From: Calothrix anomala FACHB-343
Lineage (GTDB): Bacteria > Cyanobacteriota > Cyanobacteriia > Cyanobacteriales > Nostocaceae
Assembly: GCF_014696435.1 (NCBI RefSeq)
Contig: NZ_JACJQG010000067.1
Coordinates: 1-57,790, forward strand
DNA: 57,790 bases
Reading direction: 5' to 3'
Made by a program: the position numbers and the translations under genes
Notes under the pieces: model-generated
What the model saw: the letters and a program-made list of their open reading frames with translations, nothing else
Databases searched by the model: none
Told to the model about the DNA's origin: nothing
Shown: positions 37,001-44,840 of the stretch, one piece after another
Position numbering within the stretch: the first letter of the stretch is position 1
Layout of the letters: each line of letters opens with the position of its first letter

Positions 37001-39460
37001 ATCTGTATTCAGATACGCAGCTTCAGCCGCGCTACTATAGCAAGCTAATGCCAAATCATACTGAGTTTGCCAGCTATCAGTCGGCAGTAAATTACAAGCA
37101 TATTTTAAGCAATAGGTGGCAGTATCATAGGCAGTAGTGGCGATCGCTTTTTGTCCGGCTCTTAAATTCAGCTCTACCAGCCTTGCTTGCTCTAGGGTAT
37201 CATTGATGAGCGTACAGCCAATATTCAATTGGTTGACAATATCAAAAATTTGCTCCTCTAATTGTTCTGCAGATGTATGGTTTAATAAGTGACGACCAAT
37301 GCTAAGATGCACAACCTGTTTCTCTTGTTGGGGAATCAGGGAATAAGCAGCTTGCTGGACGCGATCGTGAAGGAATTTGTAAACAACGGTAATTCCATCA
37401 CTGTAGTTATCATTTAAACCATCCCCTTGAAAAAACTTGTAGGTTTCACTGATGGGTAAAATGAATCCTTCCTGTAACCCTTTCCACAAGTCAGTTGCTA
37501 CCTGCTGCGGCAATTTTTCTGAAACGATCGCCAAAGTATTCAAGTCAAATTGATTACCAATACAAGCTGCCAGTTTGAGGATATTCTGAGTCTCATCAGG
37601 TAATTTTTGCAACTGCTTGGCCATGAACTCTACCACATCATTGGTTAATGCAGCCTCGCGTACCTGAGTAATATTACATTGCCAATGTCCAGCCTGGATA
37701 TTAAAGGTAATAAATTGCTCTTGATGCAGAGTTTTGAGAAATTGCGTAGCAAAAAAGGGATTCCCTTGGGTTTTTTGATAGACTAATTCTGCTAGAGGTT
37801 GTGCCAATACCTCAGCACATTTGAGCATATCCGCCACTAATTGATTCAGGCTGGTTCTACTCAAAGATGCTAAGGTAATTCTGTTGATTGTAGCTTTTAC
37901 TTTGCTGACTTCGTTTAAAGTCAGCATTAACGGATGGCCGGGAAATACTTCGTTATCCCGATAAGCCCCAATCAGCAGTAAATACCCCTGTTCCCTCTCA
38001 CTCATCAACAACTGCATCAATTTTAAAGATGCGGCATCTGCCCATTGCAAGTCATCCAAAAACATCACCAAAGGATGTTCTTTTGTCGTAAAAACTTGAG
38101 TAAATTTCTGGAACAGCAAATTAAACCGATTCTGCGCCGCCGTACCCGATAGTTCTGCTACAGGTGGTTGTATACCAAGAATACATTCCAATTCCGGGAT
38201 GACATCAATAATTACTTGGGCATTCTCTCCCAAAGCCTCAAGAATCCTGGCTTTCCACGCTTGTAATTGAGTATCCGATTCTGAAAGCAACTGTCCCATT
38301 AAATCCCGAAAGGCTTGGACAAAGGCAGAGAAGGGGATATTACGATTATACTGGTCAAATTTACCTTTAATAAAATAACCCCGTTGCCGCACAATGGGTT
38401 TATGAACTTCATTGACAACCGCCGTCTTTCCAATTCCAGAGAACCCAGCTACTAGCAGTAATTCTGAGGTACCGTTGCTGACTCGCGCAAAAGCATCTAA
38501 TAGTGTTTGAACTTCTGCTTCTCGTCCATAGAGTTTTTCCGGGATAGAAAAGCGATCGCAAATATCCCGTTGCCCAATGATAAACTGTTGAATATGTCCT
38601 GTTTGCTTTAACTGTTCTAAGCAAATTGCCAAATCGTGCTTTAAGCCTAAAGCACTTTGGTAGCGGTCTTCGGCATTTTTACACATTAACTTAGCGACAA
38701 TTTGCGCGATCGCTTCTGGTATTTGGGAGTTAATTTCGTCTACCCTGGGTGCAGGTTTGGCAATGTGACTATGCACCAGTTCTAAAGGATCGTTACTAGC
38801 AAAAGGTAACTGTCCCGTCAACAATTCAAACAACGTCACACCTAGACTATAAAAGTCTGTACGGTAGTCAACGCCCCGATTCATCCGCCCGGTTTGCTCT
38901 GGTGCAATATAGGCTAATGTGCCTTCTAATACATTAGGGTGCTTGATTTCTTCGTTTTCTTTCGGTAATAGGGAAGCGATACTAAAATCAATTAATTTGA
39001 CTTGTTGCGATTCTGGATGAATCAGAATATTAGCGGGTTTAATGTCTTTATGAATTACCCGATGTTGATAAAGCTCATGGAGAATATCGGCTAGTTGTAG
39101 AGCGATCGCTATTATATCTGATAGTGTTAATTGATGCTTGCGGCTATATGTTGATAGCGCCACACCACCAAAATCTTCCATCACTAGGGCATAGCTATTG
39201 CGATATGGTATCAGGCGATCGGGACGAATCACACCAGAAATATTCAAGTTTTTAGCAATAGTATATTGGTTGCGAAAACGTAACAATTCGCTGAAGCTAG
39301 GATAATCTTGTTGTAGCAATTTGATGACAACCTGACGCTGGCTTAATTCTTCCACTGCTTGATAAACAATCGTCCGAGAACCCACATATAATTGCTCAAC
39401 GATTTTATAGCCAGGAATTTCGGGGAATAGATTTGTGTAGGTGCTTGCCGCCCGTGTCAT
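34061..39460 (-). CDS. Giant Ser/Thr-kinase, AAA ATPase, GAF and histidine-kinase hybrid
   Basis: This is a 1,799-residue signalling protein. Domains: a Ser/Thr kinase (1-275; VVIKLLQQ, HKDIKPANIL, LIDFSIASL, GTLAYIAPEQTGRMNRGVDY); an AAA/STAND-type ATPase (about 300-520; P-loop GFSGIGKTAVV, Walker B VMFLDDLQWAD); a long helical TPR-like region (about 600-1,290); GAF (about 1,380-1,530); a dimerisation domain with GNLVAGVAHEINNPIGF; and an HATPase (NILANAIDM, DNGKGMSE, GTGLGLAIARQIV). Both kinase modules keep their key residues. This architecture is known in filamentous cyanobacteria. The output partner is not encoded next to it. No membrane segment is seen. Confidence 0.95.
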   Translation of the reverse strand: MTRAASTYTNLFPEIPGYKIVEQLYVGSRTIVYQAVEELSQRQVVIKLLQQDYPSFSELLRFRNQYTIAKNLNISGVIRPDRLIPYRNSYALVMEDFGGVALSTYSRKHQLTLSDIIAIALQLADILHELYQHRVIHKDIKPANILIHPESQQVKLIDFSIASLLPKENEEIKHPNVLEGTLAYIAPEQTGRMNRGVDYRTDFYSLGVTLFELLTGQLPFASNDPLELVHSHIAKPAPRVDEINSQIPEAIAQIVAKLMCKNAEDRYQSALGLKHDLAICLEQLKQTGHIQQFIIGQRDICDRFSIPEKLYGREAEVQTLLDAFARVSNGTSELLLVAGFSGIGKTAVVNEVHKPIVRQRGYFIKGKFDQYNRNIPFSAFVQAFRDLMGQLLSESDTQLQAWKARILEALGENAQVIIDVIPELECILGIQPPVAELSGTAAQNRFNLLFQKFTQVFTTKEHPLVMFLDDLQWADAASLKLMQLLMSEREQGYLLLIGAYRDNEVFPGHPLMLTLNEVSKVKATINRITLASLSRTSLNQLVADMLKCAEVLAQPLAELVYQKTQGNPFFATQFLKTLHQEQFITFNIQAGHWQCNITQVREAALTNDVVEFMAKQLQKLPDETQNILKLAACIGNQFDLNTLAIVSEKLPQQVATDLWKGLQEGFILPISETYKFFQGDGLNDNYSDGITVVYKFLHDRVQQAAYSLIPQQEKQVVHLSIGRHLLNHTSAEQLEEQIFDIVNQLNIGCTLINDTLEQARLVELNLRAGQKAIATTAYDTATYCLKYACNLLPTDSWQTQYDLALACYSSAAEAAYLNTDLAQMETLAEIVLQQARNLLDAAKVYEIKIDAYTSQGEFTKAVTTGLNFLKSFGIEFPSQPNKQDFADFLQQTRQQLAGRSPDELLNLPVMTSPQFQALLRMLVQISGATYLASPSLYPLICCQQVQLSVTHGNIPASSFGYVVYGLLLCGVVGDIKTGYEFGQLALQLVDKFNNQEYAAKVLYMTSKFTVHWVKNAATTLQPLQEAYTLGLKVGALTYAGYSGYTYAFHAYFVGKELTALETECQAYSIGLANIKQQALLGYLHIVHQTVANLLGKCENPTKLVGTIFDEGVTLANLEKANDKTGLWHFHMCKVTLTYLFECHDQTFYHCQQAKLNAGGGTGMLNVPILYFYTALACFTQLSANSQPNELWALIADAKEKLQNWATYAPMNCQHRYDLICAEEQRVLGHPQQAIDFYDRAICLAQENGYILEQAIANELTAKFYLGWGKEKIAAVYMQEAYYCYARWGAKAKSNDLEHRYPHLLRPILQSVSQPMKLWESLTSTITQDISLNTSESSLGHSTNINNAIDIATMIKASQSLSATLQLDDLLHQLTKIILQNSGGDRCALICPNSEGEWQVVAIATPETTQLCSEPLDGNSNLPVKLIQYVKNTQQIVTIDNLKTDLPVIDEYLIRQQPKSLLCLPIISHGQLIGIVSLKNRSTSGVFTSDRIFVLNFLCTQAAISLENARLYQKAQTYAQKLEQSQLQIVQSEKMASLGNLVAGVAHEINNPIGFLNGSINNAQEYVQDLLDYIALYQQYHPDAAAPVQEKAQDIDLEYLSEDLPKLLNSMQGASDRIQSISTSLRTFSRADTEYKVRANLHEGINSTILILKYRLKANDSRPAIQVITEYGELPAIQCFPGQLNQVFMNILANAIDMFDEMAKTQSYQEIAAHPQKIAIRTAMLENQVLISIRDNGKGMSEDIKARIFDHLFTTKGVGKGTGLGLAIARQIVVEKHGGSLEVQSQLGKGSEFCIQLPIC

Positions 39461-39665
39461 ATTATCAACTAAAAGTATGTAGGAAATTTATCTCATCGTT
39501 ATACTTCCCACAAAATTTATAAATTCAACTATTACATCGTATTATGTATTAAAAATTCAAAAATTCTTTCTCCCCCTGCTTACCAAAGTGGTTGTATATT
39601 TTTTTAGTTGGGAAGTATCTTAGAAGATGTTTTAAAAGTCCTGTCGTTAGTAGCAAAAAGTTTTA
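39461..39665. other. Promoter side of the giant kinase gene
   Basis: The stretch is AT-rich with no gene. It should contain the kinase promoter, but no motif is clear enough to call. Confidence 0.35.
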
Positions 39666-39785
39666 GATCCCCCTAAATCCACGTCACTTGCTACAACGGG
39701 GGGAACCCCCGCAACGCAGGGCTGCCCCTTAAAAAGGGGGACTTTGATTGTATTTCCCCCCTTTTTAAGCGGGGTAGGGGGGATC
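39666..39785. mobile_element. 120-bp repeat element with GATCCCCC termini
   Basis: It starts GATCCCCCTAAATCC and ends GGGGTAGGGGGGATC as imperfect terminal inverted repeats. Inside are CCCCTTAAAAAGGGGG and CCCCCTTTTTAAGC blocks that pair into hairpins. It encodes nothing. The structure is that of a small non-autonomous element. Confidence 0.7.
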
Positions 39786-39808
39786 GATTAGTATGAAGAT
39801 ACAGCCTT

Positions 39809-39970
39809 CTAAACTGCGATCGCTGCAATGGGGATTTTCTGCAAAATTCTCCCTAACCAAGCACCCCCAATACTCGCTACCCCAAAACCAACTAAGATAA
39901 ATACTGGGATACGTAATCTCTAATTTGAATGCAGTGCTAACCCAATTATACCTAACCAATAACAAAAAAT
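39809..39970 (-). pseudogene. Possible membrane-protein remnant
   Basis: Between two repeat elements the minus strand encodes FCYWLGIIGLALHSN, a TAG, then RLRIPVFILVGFGVASIGG and GAWLGRILQKIPIAAIAV before a stop at 39809-39811. The hydrophobic, protein-like composition suggests the tail of a transporter-type gene truncated by the palindromic element at 39971. No family is assigned. Confidence 0.35.
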
Positions 39971-40050
39971 CTGTAGGGGCACGGCACCGACAATCTTTTG
40001 GTACATACAATAATTTTACTGGTGCCGTGCCCCTACGACAGATGTGGTTC
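39971..40050. repeat. Palindromic repeat (GTAGGGGCACGGCA type), inverted copy upstream of hyuB
   Basis: The core at about 39974-40036 is the reverse complement of the core at about 30935-31000, with only a few differences including TTGGTACATACAATAATTTT. The AGATGTGGTTC flank also matches the 30902 element in reverse. It ends about 27 bases before the hyuB start. Confidence 0.8.
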
Positions 40051-40076
40051 TCTGATCTCAATAACTAGGAACTAAA

Positions 40077-41681
40077 ATGCAACCGATATCTCAACCCGAT
40101 CCAGTACGTTTAGAAATATTTAAAAACCTTTATCAATTTATCGCGGAACAAATGGGAATTGTGCTGCAAAATACAGCAGCATCAGTGAATATCAAAGAAC
40201 GCTTAGATTTTTCCTGCGCTATCTTTGATGAATCTGGATTATTAGTAGCTAATGCTCCTCATATACCTGTACATTTAGGCTCAATGAGTGAAAGTGTCCG
40301 CAGTTTAATTAATGATAAGAGCAATAATATTAAACTGGGAAACGTGTATTTATCAAATAATCCCTATAACGGCGGAACTCACTTACCCGATGTCACAGCC
40401 ATTACCCCTGTATTTTTGGAAAGCGGTGAAAATAATCTTTCCCCCATGCCCAATGCCCAATGCCCAATGCCCCATGCCCAATGCCCAATGCCCATTTTCT
40501 ACGTCGCTTCGCGCGGACATCAAGCAGATATTGGCGGAATTACTCCCGGCTCGATGCCTCCCCATAGTACCACGGTAGCAGAAGAAGGTATTTTATTTGA
40601 TAATTTTTTATTAGTTGAATCGGGTAATTTTCGCGAAACTGCAGTCAGAGAAATTTTAGCCAATCATCCCTATCCGGCGCGTAATCCCGACCAAAATATT
40701 GCTGATTTTCAAGCTCAAATTGCCGCTAATGAACGGGGAGTACAAGAACTCCGCAAGATGGTTGAGCAATATGGATTAGAAACTGTACAAGCTTACATGA
40801 AATTTGTCCAAAATAATGCAGAAGAGGCAGTAAGAAGGGCAATTTCTGTCCTCAAAGATGGGGAATTTATCTATGAAATGGATAGCGGCGCTAAAATTCA
40901 AGTTAAAGTCACAATTAACAGAGAAAATCGCAGTGCAATTATTGATTTTACTGGCACATCTGCCCAATTAAACAGTAATTTTAATGCCCCTAAAGCCGTT
41001 ACCCAAGCCGCAGTTTTATATGTCTTCCGAACTTTAGTTGATGATAATATTCCCCTAAATGCTGGATGTTTAAAACCTTTAGAAATTATTGTGCCTGAAG
41101 GTTGTATGCTCAATCCTACCTACCCAGCCGCAGTAGTAGCGGGTAATGTAGAGACATCCCAGACTATTGTTGATGCTTTATATGGTGCCTTAAGTGCGAT
41201 CGCAGCTTCTCAAGGAACCATGAATAATTTTACCTTTGGCAATCAACGCTATCAATATTATGAAACCATTTGCGGTGGTTCTGGTGCAGGCGCTAACTTT
41301 CATGGTACTGATGCAGTTCACACCCACATGACAAACTCCCGCCTAACTGACCCAGAAGTTTTAGAAACCCGCTATCCTGTATTGGTAGAAAGCTTTAGTC
41401 TGCGTCCTGATAGCGGTGGTAAAGGAAAGTATTCCGGTGGTAATGGCGTGATTCGTCGCATCAAGTTTTTAGAACCGATGACAGCGAATATTCTTTCTAA
41501 TCATCGCCGTGTTTCTCCCTTTGGCTTAAATGGTGGGGAACCGGGAAAAGTTGGATGCAACTGGATACAGCGTCAGGATGGAACGCAAGAAGAGTTAGAT
41601 AGTACTGCAACTGTTGAGATGGAAGTGGGAGATGTTTTTGTGATAGAAACACCAGGGGGAGGGGGTTTTGGTGATAGCTAA
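40077..41681 (+). CDS. hyuB: 5-oxoprolinase/hydantoinase B-type subunit
   Basis: This 534-residue protein begins MQPISQPDPVRLEIFKNLYQ and carries HyuB signatures: SVNIKERLDFSCAIFD, HIPVHLGSMSESV, NPYNGGTHLPDV, RGHQADIGGITPGSMPP, ETSQTIVDALYGAL and RPDSGGKGKYSGGNGVIR. It ends in the usual glycine-rich TPGGGGFGDS. With HyuA it forms the ATP-dependent amidohydrolase. A repeat-derived insert sits at residues about 122-140 (see entry 40441). The TAA stop lies at the edge of a repeat unit. Upstream DNA to 40050 is palindromic repeat, so hyuB must rely on its own promoter or on one carried by the repeat. Confidence 0.93.
   Translation: MQPISQPDPVRLEIFKNLYQFIAEQMGIVLQNTAASVNIKERLDFSCAIFDESGLLVANAPHIPVHLGSMSESVRSLINDKSNNIKLGNVYLSNNPYNGGTHLPDVTAITPVFLESGENNLSPMPNAQCPMPHAQCPMPIFYVASRGHQADIGGITPGSMPPHSTTVAEEGILFDNFLLVESGNFRETAVREILANHPYPARNPDQNIADFQAQIAANERGVQELRKMVEQYGLETVQAYMKFVQNNAEEAVRRAISVLKDGEFIYEMDSGAKIQVKVTINRENRSAIIDFTGTSAQLNSNFNAPKAVTQAAVLYVFRTLVDDNIPLNAGCLKPLEIIVPEGCMLNPTYPAAVVAGNVETSQTIVDALYGALSAIAASQGTMNNFTFGNQRYQYYETICGGSGAGANFHGTDAVHTHMTNSRLTDPEVLETRYPVLVESFSLRPDSGGKGKYSGGNGVIRRIKFLEPMTANILSNHRRVSPFGLNGGEPGKVGCNWIQRQDGTQEELDSTATVEMEVGDVFVIETPGGGGFGDS
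40441..40495 (+). repeat. CCCAATGC-type tandem repeat inserted in frame within hyuB
   Basis: Seven to eight units of CCCAATG/CCCCATG encode MPNAQCPMPHAQCPMP between VFLESGENN and FYVASRGHQADIGG, which should be close together in HyuB proteins. The same repeat type is intergenic at 281-302 and 11219-11232. It adds about 18 residues without breaking the frame. Confidence 0.82.
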
Positions 41682-41699
41682 AAACAGCGACTTTTATAA

Positions 41700-41885
41700 G
41701 TTTGAGTCGATTATTCATAAGTTTGACTTGATTTTTTAGCTAAAAGTATAAGTCTTTATTAGTTTGAGTCAATCATTTATAAGTTTGACTGGATTTTTTA
41801 GCTAAAAGTATAAGTCTTTATTAGTTTGAGTCGATTATTTATAAGTTTGACTCGATTTTTTAGCTAAAAGTAGCACCCTTTATAA
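41700..41885. repeat. 62-bp tandem repeat, three copies, after hyuB
   Basis: GTTTGAGTC recurs at 41700, 41762 and 41824 with a strict 62-base period. Each unit reads through ATAAGTTTGACT and TTTTTTAGCTAAAAGTATAA. The hyuB stop region (GATAGCTAAAAACAG) is a partial earlier unit, so the repeat overlaps the end of the gene. Confidence 0.9.
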
Positions 41886-42229
41886 GTTTGTTTGCAGTAG
41901 AAACCCTAAGTAGGGGCACGGCATCCACAGATTTTCGGTAAATCCGATATTTTATCTGTGCCGTGCCCCTACGACCTATTGCATATTAATAATGATAAGA
42001 CACGGCATCCACAGACTTTCGGTAAATCCGATATTTTATCTGTGCCGTGCCTTTATAAGTTTGTTTGCAGTAGATACGCTCAGTAGGGGCACGGCATGGA
42101 CAGACTTTCGGTAAATCCGATATTTTATCTGTGCCGTGCCCCTACGACCTATTGCACATTAATAATGATAAGACACGGCATCGACAGACTTTCGGTAAAT
42201 CCGATATTTTATCTGTGCCGTGCCCCTAC
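41878..42229. repeat. 173-bp tandem duplication carrying four palindromes
   Basis: CTTTATAAGTTTGTTTGCAG begins at 41878 and again at 42051. Each unit contains two hairpins of the GCACGGCA...TGCCGTGC family: 41910-41972 (63 bp), 42001-42050 (ends decayed), 42083-42145 (63 bp) and 42174-42229. The loop holds a nested stem TCGGTAAATCCGA. The hairpins precede the 3' end of the RAYT gene. Confidence 0.88.
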
Positions 42230-42267
42230 TGGGAAAATTATTTGCTAATTTTATAGGTAATGTGGGT

Positions 42268-42825
42268 TCAAAAATATACATCTAAATCTAGTTGTGCTTG
42301 TGGGTGATGCGAAGGGTTTTCTTCGTCCTCTGCCCATGCAAAAGGATTACTGAGAATATATTGGCGTACATTATCCAATCCATCTTGCCGGATAATGCTT
42401 TCGTAATAATTGCGTTGCCAAATAGGAGGATATGGCCTTTTTCGCATTAGGTTTATTCGTTTGGTAACAGCTGATTTAAAAGCACGAATAATTGTAGGAA
42501 TAGAACCAGGAACAGGTTTACCAAATTGTTCTGCTGTTGGTTGCCGGGGCACGGCATCGGTGATGATGAGAATACCATGCACATGATTTGGCATAACGAC
42601 AAAAGCATCTAATTCGATGTGAGAAAACCGACGCGGAAGCGCCTGCCAAAAGGTATAAACAATTATCCCCAATTGATTATGTTGCATTTCCCCATTCATG
42701 ACATCGCCAAACCAACATTGCTTTTTATAGGTACAAATCGTTGTGAAATAAGCTCCGATTTGGGTATAGTCATATTCTGGTAAACGAATAGAACGGCGAT
42801 GATGTTTTTTGGGGTTGTATGCCAT
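42268..42825 (-). CDS. RAYT: REP-associated tyrosine transposase (Y1/HUH family)
   Basis: The 185-residue protein starts MAYNPKKHHRRSIRLPEYDY, has the metal-binding HUH motif in MPNHVHGILI (residues about 80-85) and a catalytic tyrosine in WQRNYYESIIR (near 138). These are the signatures of single-domain Y1 transposases of the RAYT group, which nick single-stranded hairpin ends. Intact and single-copy, it lies between two clusters of 63-bp palindromes (41910-42229 and 42889-42951). It lacks the subterminal ends of an IS200 element. Its own coding DNA contains the palindrome arm GGGGCACGGCATCGG at 42546-42560 (protein ITDAVPRQPTAE). Confidence 0.88.
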   Translation of the reverse strand: MAYNPKKHHRRSIRLPEYDYTQIGAYFTTICTYKKQCWFGDVMNGEMQHNQLGIIVYTFWQALPRRFSHIELDAFVVMPNHVHGILIITDAVPRQPTAEQFGKPVPGSIPTIIRAFKSAVTKRINLMRKRPYPPIWQRNYYESIIRQDGLDNVRQYILSNPFAWAEDEENPSHHPQAQLDLDVYF

Positions 42826-42888
42826 CCCAATTCTCTTAAGTAATAATCATGAATAACCAGTATATTATATTGCTAAACTGGATGCATC

Positions 42889-42951
42889 GTAGGGGCACGG
42901 CACCGATAAAATTGCGGTGGGAACGAAAGACTGCCGATGCCGTGCCCCTAC
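42889..42951. repeat. 63-bp palindrome upstream of the RAYT gene
   Basis: GTAGGGGCACGGCACCGA pairs with the end TGCCGATGCCGTGCCCCTAC after a variable centre (TAAAATTGCGGTGGGAACG). It shares the arm with the other copies but has a third kind of central sequence. It lies 64 bases upstream of the RAYT start codon. Confidence 0.85.
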
Positions 42952-43461
42952 GGTAAAATTACAATGTTTTGCGATCGCACCAATGTTTAAGGATTTTGAG
43001 AGTAGGCAGAGGCGATCGCCATCTGTGCAATTATATGAATTAATGCCAAACCTCACGCCAGCGATATGCAACAACAGAGACGCGATGAATCGCGTCTGTA
43101 CAATTTTCATTTGTCCCCCTGCCCCCTGCTCCCTGCCCTTTAAGTAACAAATAAGTAATAAATTACACTTTTCTTGATAACAAGACTTATTATATAAAGC
43201 CGTTGGGTTGTCAAGGAGGTGGTGCATGACAAGATTCAAGATTTTGGCGGAAATTTGCGGAATCTGATTTTTTCTTGTGTTTTTATGTCATGTCCTAACA
43301 TTAAAATATCTGGCGATGCTACCTGTCCCTTCTCAACAGAACTATCCTAAAAAATAGAGTAGAAAGTTTTCGGAATTAAAAAAATAGGGACAAGCAACTG
43401 ACATTAATTTTTTTGTTCCTTTGTCTGCCATCAGTTAGTCAAAAAAAGGAGAATATCTCGG
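42952..43461. repeat. Repeat-rich gap before the M4 peptidase gene
   Basis: It contains a palindrome AGAGACGCGATGAATCGCGT at 43077-43098 (family of 4531 and 12768) and a CCCCCTGCCCCCTGCTCCC stretch. The region 43190-43461 is AT-rich, and just before the peptidase start there is GGAG at 43449-43452. No gene is seen; open frames here are made of repeat. Confidence 0.55.
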
Positions 43462-44544
43462 ATGGCTCGAAATAAGAAGAAATCTACTGGTTTTAACTGT
43501 AAACATCCAGGCTACTCTAGATGCCCTATATGTTGTATTATTCCCCCACATATGCTGGAAAATGTTGCCGTAAATGGTAACCCAGAACAGCGTAGTTGGG
43601 CTTTTCAAACATTAAATGTTTCTGCACAATTGCGCGGTAGAAGAAATATAGTAGGTGCTATCTCCTTTGCACCATCCCCAGGTGTAAAGCGCCGCACTAT
43701 TTATGATGCTCAATTTTCAGAAAATTTACCTGGTAAATTAGTACGGGGTGAAGGCGATCCCCCAAGCACTGATGAAGCTGTAAATGAAGCTTATGACTAT
43801 GCTGGTGCGACATACGACCTGTTTTATGAGATATTCGATCGCAATTCTATTGATGATAAAGGACTGCGTTTAGATTCTACCGTCCATTACGGCATTAAAT
43901 ATGATAATGCTTTTTGGAATGGCGACCAAATGGTTTATGGTGATGGTGATGGTGAATTATTCCAACGCTTCACTAAATCGATAGATGTGATTGCCCATGA
44001 ATTAACTCATGGTGTGACTCAATATGAAGCTGGTTTACAGTATTACGCTGAATCAGGGGCGCTGAATGAGTCATTTTCTGATGTATTTGGTGCTTTAGTT
44101 AAGCAAAAAAGTAAAAATCAAACAGCAGAAGCAGCCGACTGGATTATTGGCGAAGGACTTTTAGCACCAGCAGTCAAAGGGGTGGGTATTCGTTCCCTGA
44201 AAGCACCAGGAACCGCATACGACGATCCAGTTTTGGGTAAAGATCCCCAACCAGCATATATGAAAGATAAATATACTGGTACGGAAGATAACGCCGGAGT
44301 GCATATTAATTCGGGTATTCCTAACCATGCTTTTTATCTAGCGGCTGTGGAGATTGGCGGCTATGCTTGGGAAAAAGCCGGGAAAATTTGGTATATTACT
44401 TTGCGCGATCGCCTGCGTGCTAATGCTAATTTTAAAACAGCCGCCAACACTACAATTAAGGTAGCTGGCGAACTGTACGGTAACAATAGTAAGGAACAAA
44501 AAGCTGTACAGAATGCTTGGCAAAAGGTAGGTGTAATCAAATAG
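43462..44544 (+). CDS. Protealysin-like M4 (thermolysin-family) metallopeptidase
   Basis: The 360 residues carry the zinc motif HELTH (in VIAHELTHGVTQYEAGL, near 180), the third ligand Glu in GALNESFSDVFGALV and the substrate-stabilising His region VHINSGIPNHAFYLAA. The precursor is short (about 45 residues), contains the PPHMLE motif of protealysin-type propeptides, and has unusual cysteines (CKHPGYSRCPICC). No Sec signal is present, so the enzyme is probably cytoplasmic or non-classically released, as for protealysins. GGAG precedes the ATG. An inhibitor-like gene lies 296 bases downstream. Confidence 0.93.
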   Translation: MARNKKKSTGFNCKHPGYSRCPICCIIPPHMLENVAVNGNPEQRSWAFQTLNVSAQLRGRRNIVGAISFAPSPGVKRRTIYDAQFSENLPGKLVRGEGDPPSTDEAVNEAYDYAGATYDLFYEIFDRNSIDDKGLRLDSTVHYGIKYDNAFWNGDQMVYGDGDGELFQRFTKSIDVIAHELTHGVTQYEAGLQYYAESGALNESFSDVFGALVKQKSKNQTAEAADWIIGEGLLAPAVKGVGIRSLKAPGTAYDDPVLGKDPQPAYMKDKYTGTEDNAGVHINSGIPNHAFYLAAVEIGGYAWEKAGKIWYITLRDRLRANANFKTAANTTIKVAGELYGNNSKEQKAVQNAWQKVGVIK

Positions 44545-44558
44545 TCAATGGTTAGAAA

Positions 44559-44702
44559 TTAGGACTTACGCGCTGAACACAAAAACCTTCACAAGGGTTG
44601 TCAAAAGTCAAAAGTCAATGGTCAAAATTCAGATTTTTGGACTATGGACTATTGACCATTGACAAAAAGCATGAAAAATATCTGACACTGCGTAAGTCTT
44701 AG
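44559..44702. mobile_element. About 144-bp MITE-like element between peptidase and inhibitor genes
   Basis: The ends TTAGGACTTACGC and GCGTAAGTCTTAG are inverted. TAGAAAT occurs at both outer edges (44553 and 44700) and may be a 7-bp target duplication. The inside has a GTCAATGGTCAA/TTGACCATTGAC hairpin. No coding capacity. Confidence 0.68.
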
Positions 44703-44771
44703 AAATGCTGAAGTTTTCATCACTCATCATTTAGCATTCAGCATTTATACTAAGTTGTCCTTTGTTGTTAC

Positions 44772-44806
44772 ACTGGAAGATGACAGTTAAAATCTTCCAG
44801 TTTTTT
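44772..44806 (+). terminator. Intrinsic (rho-independent) terminator
   Basis: The stem ACTGGAAGAT/ATCTTCCAGT (10 bp, ten-base loop) is followed directly by six Ts. It lies between the M4 peptidase gene and the emfourin-like gene, 35 bases before the start codon of the latter. It could terminate the peptidase transcript or act as an attenuator setting the level of inhibitor. Confidence 0.82.
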
Positions 44807-44840
44807 ATTTTCCCATAGATAGGACAACGGAGAGGAAACA

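Noticed and set aside
39765-40061. 98-codon ORF on the minus strand
   Set aside because: It spans a MITE end and a palindrome; the coding-looking part of this region is in another frame and is broken.
42865-43239. 124-codon ORF on the minus strand
   Set aside because: It runs through a palindromic element and two other repeats and has no protein-like conservation or ribosome-binding site.
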